From: a bacterium
Lineage (GTDB): Bacteria > UBA9089 > JASEGY01
Direction: 5' to 3'
DNA length: 11,917 bases
Assembly: GCA_030019105.1 (NCBI GenBank)
Contig: JASEGY010000066.1
Location: 1-11,917 of the forward strand
Under the pieces are notes generated by a model, which ran no database searches, had not been told where the DNA came from, and saw only the letters and a list, made by a program, of their open reading frames with translations. Position 1 is the stretch's first letter; every line of letters starts with the position of its first letter. A program made the translations under genes and the position numbers. This document shows, piece by piece, positions 1 through 6,121 of this stretch.

Positions 1-2
1 TG

Positions 3-1733
3 CCCATCCTGTTAATGACAGGAATGATGGGCAAGTTTATGAGTGTTATTCCTAAGGTGGTCAGTTTTGCCCTCCTGGCCTCCCTCATTGAAGCCCTGGT
101 AGTTCTTCCTGCTCATCTGGCCGAATTCGGGAAACTCTCGGCTAAACGTGAAAGAAAGCACCCTGTCTTTCAAGGAATGCTTAAGGTCTACCGGCGCATA
201 CTCCATTACGCTCTTAGACACAGGTATCCGGTAGTGATAGGTGTCTTAGTGGCAGCTATTGGCTCCGGGTTTCTGGGCAGCAGATTGCCCATAAAACTGT
301 TTGAAAAAGAGGACCTGGGACAGGCCATTATCCAATTAGAGATGCCTGAAGGAATGAGACTGGAAGAAACCGACCGGGTGGTTAAAGAGATAGAGCAAAT
401 AGCAGAGGACTACCCTGCTGATATGGTCGATTCTGTCATCACTGAAGTAGGGGGAATGATTGTTAATTATGAAAGGATTCAAAAGACAAGTGTGGCTGAA
501 ATAACCGTTGATCTGACGGATGCTGAAGATCGTGAGATGTCAGACCTGGACTTCATAGAAAACATCAGGCTTCGATTGAAAGAGATTGCCGGGCCGGTAT
601 CTATGGTGGTTGACCGTCCTCAGGATGGGCCGCCGACCGGCCCGCCTGTTGACCTGCGAATAAAGGGGGATGATTTTGGACGTCTTCAAGAACTGACTGA
701 TGAAGTCAAGGGGTATCTGGCCGGGCTTACCGGGTTGGCTGACATCAAGGATGATTATACCGAAGGCAAGAAAGAACTCCGAATTGTGGTGGATCACGAT
801 CTGGCCGCTCTCTACGAACTTGATGTAGGCAGAATCGGCGCGGCGGTTCGGGCCGCTGTGGACGGAACAATAGCCACCAGGTTTAAACAGGGCAATGAAG
901 ATATCGATGTGCTGGTTCGATTCAGACCGGAATCAAGGAAAGAGCTTGACACTATTCGCCGGATGAAGATCAACTCGAATAAAGCCGGACTTATCCCTTT
1001 AAGCAGTGTGGCCCGAATAGAGGTTGAACCGGGCCCCACCATGATTCGGCATCGCGACGGGAAACGGATGATCAGGATCACAGCTAACATTGAAGGTGAA
1101 AAAACGACCTCCCGTGAAGTCAATCAAGCAGTGGCAAAACACTTTCCCGAGTTTACGAGCCAAAATCCCGGTTATAGTTTGGAGCAAGGCGGGGAGTTTG
1201 AGGAGCTTCAGGAAAGCATCTTTTCCCTCATCCAGGCCCTGGGTCTGGCAGCGCTGCTTATTTACTGCATCTTAGCGGCCCAGTTTAAATCCTTTATTCA
1301 GCCCCTGGTGGTTATATCTACGGTTCCCTTTTCTTTCATTGGAGTGGTTATTGGTTTTACCATTATAGGCAAGGACCTCTCGATGCCTGCCCTGGTGGGA
1401 ACCATTGCCCTGGCCGGGGTCGTGGTGAACGATTCTTTAGTGCTGGTGGATTTTGTCAATCGATCCAGAGAAAGGGGGGAAGGCAGATTAAGGTCTCTGA
1501 TGAAGGCCGGTTGTGTGCGGATGAGGCCGATCATCCTCACTTCAATAACCACTATTGGCGGATTACTCCCCATGTCCCTTGGCCTGGGCGGCCGCTCTGA
1601 GATGTGGCAGCCTATGGCTATCTCTCTTTCCTGGGGCCTGGCCTTTGCCACTATCCTTACGCTCTTAGTTATTCCCTGTGTTTATACCATTGTGGTGGAT
1701 GATATTGGGCAGCGCTTTCGCCCTATAAACTAA
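3..1733 (+). CDS. RND-family efflux pump inner-membrane subunit, C-terminal part (5' end outside window)
   Basis: This is the C-terminal 577 residues or so of an AcrB/HAE-type RND transporter, which uses the proton gradient to export substrates across the inner membrane with a periplasmic adaptor and outer-membrane channel. The frame is open to the left edge (PILLMTGMMGK), so the ATG at 15 is an internal methionine, and about 450 N-terminal residues should lie upstream. The segment opens with the conserved SLIEALVVLPAHL helix, then a membrane helix at about residues 70-90, and the large periplasmic porter/docking region (to about 390). It ends with the closing helix cluster, including AALLIYCILAAQFKSF, GVVVNDSLVLVDF and a final helix near LLVIPCVYTIV. 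The GVVVND motif has N-D where AcrB has the lysine-containing GLSAKN, which I recall as usual in one RND subgroup. The TM4 aspartates are off-window. Substrate cannot be told. The stop codon TAA is at 1731-1733. Confidence 0.95.
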   Translation, partial: PILLMTGMMGKFMSVIPKVVSFALLASLIEALVVLPAHLAEFGKLSAKRERKHPVFQGMLKVYRRILHYALRHRYPVVIGVLVAAIGSGFLGSRLPIKLFEKEDLGQAIIQLEMPEGMRLEETDRVVKEIEQIAEDYPADMVDSVITEVGGMIVNYERIQKTSVAEITVDLTDAEDREMSDLDFIENIRLRLKEIAGPVSMVVDRPQDGPPTGPPVDLRIKGDDFGRLQELTDEVKGYLAGLTGLADIKDDYTEGKKELRIVVDHDLAALYELDVGRIGAAVRAAVDGTIATRFKQGNEDIDVLVRFRPESRKELDTIRRMKINSNKAGLIPLSSVARIEVEPGPTMIRHRDGKRMIRITANIEGEKTTSREVNQAVAKHFPEFTSQNPGYSLEQGGEFEELQESIFSLIQALGLAALLIYCILAAQFKSFIQPLVVISTVPFSFIGVVIGFTIIGKDLSMPALVGTIALAGVVVNDSLVLVDFVNRSRERGEGRLRSLMKAGCVRMRPIILTSITTIGGLLPMSLGLGGRSEMWQPMAISLSWGLAFATILTLLVIPCVYTIVVDDIGQRFRPIN

Positions 1734-1752
1734 TGAAAGGAGTCGGTAGAAA

Positions 1753-1956
1753 ATGACAACAGATAGAGAGCCAAGCCTTATGACAGCTAAGGAAGTAGCT
1801 GATTGCTTAGGGTTGCATGAAAGCCGGGTGTATCGCTTATCTCAGCGTGGGCTCATCCCTGCCTGTCGGGTGGGAGGCAGTTGGCGATTTCAAAGAGATG
1901 AGATTAAAAAGTGGTGGCTCGCGAGACAAGTTAGAAGCAAAAGAGCAGTCTTGTAA
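1753..1956 (+). CDS. Excisionase-type helix-turn-helix DNA-binding protein
   Basis: This is a 67-residue protein. It consists almost entirely of one winged helix-turn-helix of the MerR/excisionase class (HTH_17 type): MTAKEVADCLGLHESRVYRL, then a wing RGLIPACRVGGSWRFQRDEIKKWW and a short basic tail. Members bind DNA as small accessory factors or regulators; many annotated as 'excisionase family' are not linked to any phage. A good ribosome-binding site, AAAGGAG (1736-1742), sits 10 bases before the ATG, directly behind the stop of the efflux gene. The 19-bp gap suggests co-transcription, perhaps as a regulator of the pump, but this is inference. No integrase is in the window. The gene converges with the minus-strand antitoxin gene, 48 bp away. 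Confidence 0.85.
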   Translation: MTTDREPSLMTAKEVADCLGLHESRVYRLSQRGLIPACRVGGSWRFQRDEIKKWWLARQVRSKRAVL

Positions 1957-2004
1957 GTTGGGGTGAGGAGCGAAATCCATATTGAGAAGATACGTCTCAG
2001 GAAG

Positions 2005-2322
2005 TTAAGGGGTCAAGTGACCGGCCGCCGCATAGACTCTTACTTCACCCTCCAATCGTTCTGCCAGCTTATCCTCTTCAACTTCAAGGTCATAGTGGCC
2101 CTGGAAGTTAGTCCAGAACTGTGGGGACATATTGAAATAACGTCCCAGGCGCAAGGCTATATCAGCGGTTACGCTCCGCTTACCGTGTATGATTTCATTG
2201 ATACGGTGCGCTGGTACGCTAATGTCATTAGCAAGCTGATATTGGCTAATACCCATCGGTTCAAGAAACTCTTCCAGCAAGATTTCCCCCGGGTGGATGG
2301 CCGGTATCTTTTGCTTACTCAT
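2005..2322 (-). CDS. higA: HigA/VapI-family antitoxin (XRE helix-turn-helix), apparently orphan
   Basis: This 105-residue protein has the hallmark N-terminus of HigA antitoxins (IHPGEILLEEFLEPMGISQYQLA). The helix-turn-helix runs from about residue 24 to 60 (ISQYQLANDISVPAHRINEI), followed by RYFNMSPQFWTNFQGHYDLE, typical of the family. In a usual higBA module the RelE-like toxin HigB is encoded just upstream, the protein pair binds its own promoter, and the antitoxin blocks mRNA cleavage by the toxin. Here the upstream side (2323-2555 on this strand) holds repeats and then a tRNA, with no toxin-like reading frame, and nothing follows downstream. The start ATG at 2320-2322 has AAGGA (2327-2331) only 4 bases ahead. 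It could be a retained antitoxin acting as an autonomous regulator, or the remnant of a module split by insertion. The symbol reflects family only. Confidence 0.88.
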   Translation of the reverse strand: MSKQKIPAIHPGEILLEEFLEPMGISQYQLANDISVPAHRINEIIHGKRSVTADIALRLGRYFNMSPQFWTNFQGHYDLEVEEDKLAERLEGEVRVYAAAGHLTP

Positions 2323-2350
2323 AATTTCCTTGACTGGATTAGTATTCTGG

Positions 2351-2552
2351 GGTATACTTTAATGGTATCTTCTTCAAATCTAAGGGTAAGAGCCAAAGGG
2401 TTCAAAGTTCAGGGTTCACGGTTCCAGGGTTGGTCACCTTACGCTCTCTCTAACCTTGAACCTTGAACCTCTGAACCTGACAACCTGAACGGGTTCTACC
2501 ATAACTTTTGAAGAGGATACCTTTAATGGTATACTTTAATCAGTTGAAGAGG
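2351..2552. repeat. MITE-like repeat segment between antitoxin gene and tRNA-Ser
   Basis: GGTATCTTCTTCAAA (2364-2378) is the reverse complement, with one mismatch, of TTTGAAGAGGATACC (2507-2521), so the two bound a segment of about 158 bp. CTTTAATGGTAT occurs as a direct repeat at 2357-2368 and 2521-2532, and GGTATACTTTAAT at 2351-2363 and 2528-2540. TTGAAGAGG is repeated at 2508-2516 and 2544-2552. Inside lie two opposed blocks of degenerate GGTTCA-type units: one reading right (2398-2432) and one reading left (2452-2492, AACCTTGAACCTTGAACC), able to fold back on each other. The layout resembles a small non-autonomous insertion with terminal inverted repeats and a duplicated target, but several boundaries fit equally well and no transposase is present. 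Confidence 0.6.
2398..2492. repeat. Opposed GGTTCA-type short repeats forming a fold-back
   Basis: The left block reads GGGTTCAAAGTTCAGGG and continues with GGTTCAC and GGTTCCA. The right block carries the complementary sense (CCTTGAACCTTGAACCTC, then TGAACC and CCTGAAC). Units are 6-9 bases and irregular, so this is neither a CRISPR array nor a clean tandem repeat. As RNA or single-stranded DNA the two blocks would pair into an imperfect hairpin around 2433-2451. Confidence 0.6.
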
Positions 2553-2555
2553 TTC

Positions 2556-2645
2556 TGGCGGAGAGGGAGAGATTCGAACTCTCGGTAGAGTTTCCCCCAC
2601 AACTGCTTAGCAGGCAGCCCCGTTCAACCGCTCCGGCACCTCTCC
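2556..2645 (-). tRNA. tRNA-Ser, anticodon GCU
   Basis: Read on the minus strand, the 7-bp acceptor stem GGAGAGG pairs with CCTCTCC, followed by discriminator G and an encoded CCA (2556-2558). The anticodon arm is GCTGC-CTGCTAA-GCAGT, with anticodon GCT at 2609-2611, which reads AGC and AGU serine codons. The long variable arm (GTGGGG-GAAA-CTCTAC, all paired with wobbles) is the class II feature expected of tRNA-Ser, and the T arm is GAGAG-TTCGAAT-CTCTC. All stems are intact, so the gene looks functional. It is transcribed away from the ATPase gene, from its own promoter just upstream. Confidence 0.97.
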
Positions 2646-2653
2646 GTGTCTAT

Positions 2654-2682
2654 ATTCTAACATAAGATTAAATTTAAGGCAA
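2654..2682 (-). promoter_or_regulatory. Sigma-70-type promoter of tRNA-Ser
   Basis: On the minus strand, a -35 box TTGCCT (2677-2682) and a -10 box TAGAAT (2654-2659) are separated by exactly 17 bases, and the -10 box ends 8 bases before the tRNA. The -35 box overlaps the ribosome-binding region of the divergent ATPase gene, so the two genes are tightly back to back. Confidence 0.8.
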
Positions 2683-2689
2683 GGAAAAA

Positions 2690-4774
2690 ATGATCTTTCG
2701 AGAACTAATTTTAACCGGCTTCGGTCGCTTTAAGGAGTACAGACTTGAATTAAGGGATGGGTTAAACATCATCCTGGGGCCGAATGAGACAGGAAAAACA
2801 ACCATCATAGATGGAATTTCTGCGGCCCTTTTTGGCTACAAGAAACAGTTCAAGCGGGACCAGGAGTTATGGGTCAAATATCGCCCCTTACGTAAAGGGA
2901 TTCCTTATCGGATTTCCGTGATCCTGACGACCAGAGGGGGAATAACCTATCGGATTGATCGAAATTTGGAGGATAATCGAGGTCCCAATTTATACCAAAA
3001 AGAGGGAGATAATTATCATCTCCTGGAAGGGGTTACAGAAAGTAACTTGAGAAATATAGTAAAAGAAGAATTGGGATTGACGGATATTTCACTCTTTGAG
3101 TCTACCCTTTTAGTTCGACATGGGGAGTTGGTTACCAGCAAAACCGAGGATATATCTCAGGCTATCTTTCATCGGGCCATAGGTGAGAAGGAGATAGGCC
3201 CTGCCCTTAAAACCTTGAATGATTTCCTTCAGGAGATTGACAAGGATGGTTATGTGCATAAGGGCTTACTCAAGACTTATGAAGCTAAGATTGCGGAGTT
3301 GTCTGAGCAGGTAACTGAAATGAAGAAAAATTATCACATCTACGAATCTATGGTCAAGAAAGAGGCCGAACTGCAGTCGAAGATGAGTGAACAAAAGGAG
3401 AAGATAGATGCCATTGAACCATTAGTCGATGGTTGGCATGCTCAACACGATTTAAGAGAGAAGAGAGATCAATGTGATGGAGAGATTAAAAAAATCCTGG
3501 AAAGATTGGAAAAAGTGACTGAATGCAACAAGGCATTAATTGACATGGATAATTCTCTTAAGTCGATTGATCCCGGTCTGTTTACTCAAGATGCCCTGAG
3601 CAAGCTTAATACCTGTCAAGGAAAATTATCTGTTTTCAGGGAAAGACGGACAGAATATAACCGTAAAATAGAGAAACTGCGAAAAGGAAACGGCCTTCTT
3701 CTTAGTCTGGTTATTATATTTCCTCTTTCTCTTTTACTCCCAAACCTTATTCCTGCCCCTATCTTAAAATGGCTGCTCTATCCCATAGCTGTCTTTAGCT
3801 TAGGGGGACTTGCCTTCGGCCTGATCCGTTTTTTCAAGGTTAGATCCATCCGGGATATTCTTAAGGGAGGGGATAAAGAAGCACAGAAGGCCATCCAGGA
3901 AATGGATGAGATACTCGAAGAGACAGGCTGTCAGAATATGTCTGCTTACGAAGATATGTTTAGAAGGGTAAATGCGCTTAAGGGTAAAAGGATAAGTTTG
4001 AACGAAAAAAAAGAGGCTATTCTGGAAGGGACACCATCCGCTGCCTGGGAAAGTAAAAAAAATGAGCTTTTAGCCTCAGCCGCTAAATTCGAGCTGGCCC
4101 TGCGCGAGATTGGGGTTATCTTGAGTCCGGCGGAAGTCGCTGAATATGAAACCCGGCTTGATAAGTTAAAGGAAGAATTTAACCGGATCAAAGAAGAACA
4201 TATTGCCCTTAAGCAGGACATGGCCTCCTACGATCAATTTGTTCTTAAAGGTGACCTCTGGACAGTAGAAAGCGAGTTGGAAGAAGCGCGTCTTAAATGT
4301 GAAAAATATCGATTTCGCAAGCAAAGCCTGGAACTGGCCATTAAGGTCTTGAAAGAAGCCGCCGAAGAAACCTACGAGGAATTCGCTCCGGCTTTAAGAG
4401 ATTCTACCCTCAAGGAATTTCAGCACCTGACCGGGGGAAGGTATCAGGAAATAACCATTGATAAAGACCTGCAAATTATGGTTAATCTTCCGATAGAAGG
4501 GGAGGAAAGGCAAATACTTGTGCCGGTTAATTATCTCAGCCAGGGCGCTCTTGATCAGCTTTACCTGGCCTTTAGACTGGCTGTTAGTCAATACCTTTGC
4601 CAGGTTCCTCAACTGCCTTTTCTTTTTGACGATTCCTTTGTCAACTTTGATGAGGAAAGAAAAAAGGCTGCCCTGGCTACTTTGTCGGATTTGGCTAAGG
4701 AGCATCAAATTATCTTCTTTACGAAGGATGCGGTTGATCCCTCGATTGGGGGCAGGGTGGTAAGGTTGGGATAA
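2690..4774 (+). CDS. SbcC/YhaN-like coiled-coil AAA ATPase with central membrane segments
   Basis: This 694-residue protein has the split ATPase of the Rad50/SbcC/RecF superfamily. Walker A is GPNETGKTT (30-38). The C-terminal half of the domain has ABC signature LSQGALDQ (616-623), Walker B LPFLFDD (642-648), D-loop VNFDEER (651-657) and a final IIFFTKD strand. Charged coiled coils run from about 195 to 330 and 390 to 560. Between them lie two hydrophobic segments (about 335-352 and 359-380) where Rad50/SbcC carry a zinc hook, the arrangement I recall for YhaN-type proteins. Relatives are thought to act on DNA ends with a nuclease partner (SbcD/YhaO), but none is adjacent. The protein is short for the family. 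At 143-146 it reads RHGE where RQGE is usual, replacing the expected Q-loop glutamine. The start ATG at 2690 has AAGGA at 2681-2685. The gene is divergent from tRNA-Ser with a 44-bp gap. Role: probable DNA-repair or chromosome-structure ATPase; substrate unknown. Confidence 0.88.
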   Translation: MIFRELILTGFGRFKEYRLELRDGLNIILGPNETGKTTIIDGISAALFGYKKQFKRDQELWVKYRPLRKGIPYRISVILTTRGGITYRIDRNLEDNRGPNLYQKEGDNYHLLEGVTESNLRNIVKEELGLTDISLFESTLLVRHGELVTSKTEDISQAIFHRAIGEKEIGPALKTLNDFLQEIDKDGYVHKGLLKTYEAKIAELSEQVTEMKKNYHIYESMVKKEAELQSKMSEQKEKIDAIEPLVDGWHAQHDLREKRDQCDGEIKKILERLEKVTECNKALIDMDNSLKSIDPGLFTQDALSKLNTCQGKLSVFRERRTEYNRKIEKLRKGNGLLLSLVIIFPLSLLLPNLIPAPILKWLLYPIAVFSLGGLAFGLIRFFKVRSIRDILKGGDKEAQKAIQEMDEILEETGCQNMSAYEDMFRRVNALKGKRISLNEKKEAILEGTPSAAWESKKNELLASAAKFELALREIGVILSPAEVAEYETRLDKLKEEFNRIKEEHIALKQDMASYDQFVLKGDLWTVESELEEARLKCEKYRFRKQSLELAIKVLKEAAEETYEEFAPALRDSTLKEFQHLTGGRYQEITIDKDLQIMVNLPIEGEERQILVPVNYLSQGALDQLYLAFRLAVSQYLCQVPQLPFLFDDSFVNFDEERKKAALATLSDLAKEHQIIFFTKDAVDPSIGGRVVRLG

Positions 4775-4797
4775 GTTTAGAACAGCGAGACGATATA

Positions 4798-4980
4798 ATG
4801 GCTATTAGAAAACCTGGAGTTACTTACGCTATCAGTGATACTGGCCTGCTGGGTAGGGAAATAAGCGTGCATGAACCGAAAGCACAGTTGCTTAACGCAC
4901 AAGATGCCATCCAGGATGCGAAACGGTTGCGTGAGCTACTGTTTCGTAATCGGAAACGAGCGGACCGAGGGGTTACCTAA
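4798..4980 (+). CDS. Small hypothetical protein (60 aa), doubtful
   Basis: I do not recognise this protein. The frame opens 23 bases after the ATPase stop and encodes 60 residues with a polar, amphipathic second half (AQDAIQDAKRLRELLFRNRKR) that could form one helix ending in a basic tail. No membrane segment, cysteine motif or known domain is visible. No good ribosome-binding site precedes the ATG (the leader reads CAGCGAGACGATATA). It uses CGT/CGG/CGA arginine codons more than the ATPase upstream. The stop lies just before a row of hairpin repeats. It may be a small real gene co-transcribed with the ATPase, a remnant of a longer gene, or chance. Confidence 0.35.
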   Translation: MAIRKPGVTYAISDTGLLGREISVHEPKAQLLNAQDAIQDAKRLRELLFRNRKRADRGVT

Positions 4981-4999
4981 TTTCTAATTTCCAATTTCG

Positions 5000-5013
5000 A
5001 GCCGTAAACGGCT
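5000..5013. repeat. AGCCGT-AA-ACGGCT palindrome
   Basis: This is a perfect 6-bp inverted repeat (or 5-bp stem with a TAAA loop), 20 bases after the small ORF. There is no following T-tract, so it does not look like an intrinsic terminator. It is the first of three hairpins in the 170-bp spacer between 4981 and 5150. Confidence 0.55.
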
Positions 5014-5029
5014 ACCTACTTTCCACAAG

Positions 5030-5063
5030 ATATTGAGCAGTTACAACCGCAACTTCTCAATAT
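5030..5063. repeat. Inverted repeat ATATTGAG.AGTT / AACT.CTCAATAT
   Basis: The arms are 5030-5042 and 5051-5063, 13 bases each with one mismatch, around the 8-base loop ACAACCGC. The 3' flank (TTCAGGG) has no T-run on the plus strand, nor is there one on the minus strand, so a terminator role is possible but weak. The arms are AT-rich, unlike the neighbouring hairpin. Confidence 0.55.
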
Positions 5064-5082
5064 TTCAGGGGGACTTGCGGAC

Positions 5083-5115
5083 AGAAACCAGGTTTCTTGA
5101 AGAAGCCCGGTTTCT
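5083..5115. repeat. Double-palindrome hairpin of AGAAACC/GGTTTCT units
   Basis: Two 15-bp near-palindromes, AGAAACCAGGTTTCT (5083-5097) and AGAAGCCCGGTTTCT (5101-5115), are separated by TGA. The whole 33 bases can also fold into a single 15-bp stem with one A/C mismatch, one G-T wobble and a 3-base loop. The compact form resembles REP-like intergenic elements. It lies between the converging small ORF and the minus-strand membrane protein gene, where it could protect or end both transcripts. Confidence 0.65.
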
Positions 5116-5150
5116 AAGTCACCAGTTTGCCCCGAGTTATTGAGAGGATA

Positions 5151-5693
5151 TTATATCACTCCTGCCGCCTGAAGCTTCTCCTCCAACACCCTCTCACGCC
5201 TGGCTGTCTCCTTTACTTCCTCCTCTAAAGATTTCAGGATGCCAAGTACCCTGGCAAGGGCCTTCGCAGGTTTTTCGGCTTCCGTCTTAGACAAATTTGC
5301 TGTATTCCTGTAGATCGCAAATGTAAGCGCCAGAATGCCTAAAAATAAACTCCCCAAAAATCCGAACAGCCAGCGCATAGTGGTATTTGTGTCGTCTATA
5401 CGAGCGTTAAGATCAGCGCTAAGATTGTCTATGCGAGCGTTAAGATTATCGCTAAGATTGTCTATGCGCGCATTAATGGTCTCTATCTGCTTTTCGACCA
5501 CCGTAAGCCTCTTGTCCATCTCAATGAGTTTGTCCATTACATCGTCAATGGTGTACCTCGATGGTTTAGCCTGAAGCTGCTCCGCCATTCCCAAAACAAG
5601 CCCAAAGATGAAAATAAACACCGTCAACAGACTTGAAGCTCTTAAAGCTGAAGTCTGGAGGTCACCGAAAAAAAAGTTTACTAACCGCCGCAT
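5151..5693 (-). CDS. Small membrane-anchored coiled-coil protein with 11-residue repeats
   Basis: I cannot assign a function. The protein has 180 residues from the ATG at 5691-5693. A TTG six codons earlier would extend the frame, but AAAGGAG (5702-5708) lies 8 bases before the ATG, inside that extension, so the ATG is the likely start. A hydrophobic segment at about residues 22-37 is an anchor or signal sequence. A polar helical stretch (YTIDDVMDKLIEMDKRLTVV) leads into a coiled coil with 11-residue repeats NARIDNLSDNL, NARIDNLSADL and NARIDDTN (residues 74-103). A second membrane helix follows (about 108-128, WLFGFLGSLFLGILALTFAI), and the tail is a charged coil (about 150-176) that is probably cytoplasmic. 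With two anchors, the repeat coil would lie on the outer face of the membrane. Its own promoter is upstream and no partner gene is adjacent. Confidence 0.8.
   Translation of the reverse strand: MRRLVNFFFGDLQTSALRASSLLTVFIFIFGLVLGMAEQLQAKPSRYTIDDVMDKLIEMDKRLTVVEKQIETINARIDNLSDNLNARIDNLSADLNARIDDTNTTMRWLFGFLGSLFLGILALTFAIYRNTANLSKTEAEKPAKALARVLGILKSLEEEVKETARRERVLEEKLQAAGVI
5401..5466. repeat. Two 33-bp tandem repeats inside the coiled-coil gene
   Basis: Units 5401-5433 and 5434-5466 match at 31 of 33 bases, and a partial third begins at 5467 (CGCGCATTAATGG). Each unit encodes 11 residues (NARIDNL plus four), a natural coiled-coil period. Each also contains a half-unit echo (GCGTTAAGAT / CGCTAAGAT). 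Such near-identical tandem units are prone to copy-number change without loss of frame. Confidence 0.85.
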
Positions 5694-5738
5694 TGTTTCT
5701 TCTCCTTTCAAAAGAAGTTTCGTCCCCCTAATCTTTGT

Positions 5739-5767
5739 ATTATAGCTTATCGGAATGGGAAAGTCAA
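5739..5767 (-). promoter_or_regulatory. Sigma-70-type promoter of the coiled-coil membrane protein gene
   Basis: On the minus strand, -35 TTGACT (5762-5767) and -10 TATAAT (5739-5744) are separated by exactly 17 bases, close to the ideal consensus. Transcription would begin near 5732, giving a leader of about 40 bases before the ATG at 5693, with AAAGGAG as ribosome-binding site. Confidence 0.85.
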
Positions 5768-5820
5768 TTGAAAAGTTATCCTTACTCCTAAAACTGACGA
5801 GAAATTTACGCCGAGCTGTA

Positions 5821-5976
5821 CTATAGCTTTTAAGATAATGTTTTTGGGGTAAGCGAATTTAAGACAGGCTATTTAACTTTTGGAGTTAATCCTTTAGGAT
5901 TTCATTAGTTATGAAAGGCTAAAGCCTAAACTCCAATTGATATCCAACCCCAAAATCTTTTTCTTAAATACTATAG
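5821..5976. repeat. 156-bp inverted-repeat element in the AT-rich spacer
   Basis: The arms 5821-5850 and 5947-5976 are reverse complements at 25 of 30 positions; both begin with CTATAG at the outer end and reach TTTTGGGGT at the inner end. TACTATAG also appears as a direct repeat at 5819-5826 and 5969-5976. Inside are nested shorter pairs: TTGGAGTT (5880-5887) with AACTCCAA (5929-5936), and AGGCT-AA-AGCCT (5916-5927). No reading frame of note lies within. It looks like a non-autonomous insertion or a large structured intergenic element. The rest of the 428-bp spacer 5694-6121 is AT-rich and holds the two outward-facing promoters. Confidence 0.65.
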
Positions 5977-6073
5977 TTTTATCTTGGGGCAGGTATCAAT
6001 CATATACAATATTCTACTATATAATAATATAATGAGAATAGATAGCTAATATATATTATTATTACTTTTTAAG

Positions 6074-6102
6074 TTGCTTTTTTAATTAATCTATGCTATA
6101 AT
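6074..6102 (+). promoter_or_regulatory. Sigma-70-type promoter of the giant secreted protein gene
   Basis: -35 TTGCTT (6074-6079), a 17-base spacer and a perfect -10 TATAAT (6097-6102). Transcription would start near 6109, leaving a leader of only about 13 bases that is almost entirely the ribosome-binding site AGGAGG (6109-6114), 7 bases before the ATG at 6122. If the start site is right, there is hardly room for leader regulation. Confidence 0.82.
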
Positions 6103-6121
6103 ATTATTAGGAGGTTTTTTT

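Noticed and set aside
15..17. ATG as the start of the RND gene
   Set aside because: The frame is open to the left edge with conserved RND residues (PILL) before it, so it is internal and the gene is cut by the window.
1963..2466. 167-codon plus-strand frame
   Set aside because: It lies antisense over the clear HigA-type gene, and its tail translates the GGTTCA-type repeats. No domain or good start site.
2398..2492. CRISPR array
   Set aside because: The units are 6-9 bases, degenerate and in opposed orientation, with no spacers.
1753..2645. tRNA-Ser as integration site of an integrated element with the excisionase-like gene
   Set aside because: There is no integrase and no repeated tRNA 3' end, and the HTH gene follows the efflux gene with operon-like spacing.
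5030..5063. Intrinsic terminator for the ATPase operon
   Set aside because: The stem is AT-rich at its base and is not followed by a T-run on either strand, so it is listed only as an inverted repeat.
5335..5574. 79-codon plus-strand frame rich in LSMRALRLSLR
   Set aside because: It is the antisense shadow of the 33-bp repeats in the minus-strand membrane protein gene.
5694..5711. TTG start extending the coiled-coil protein by six residues
   Set aside because: The extension is the AAAGGAG ribosome-binding site itself, correctly spaced for the ATG at 5691-5693.
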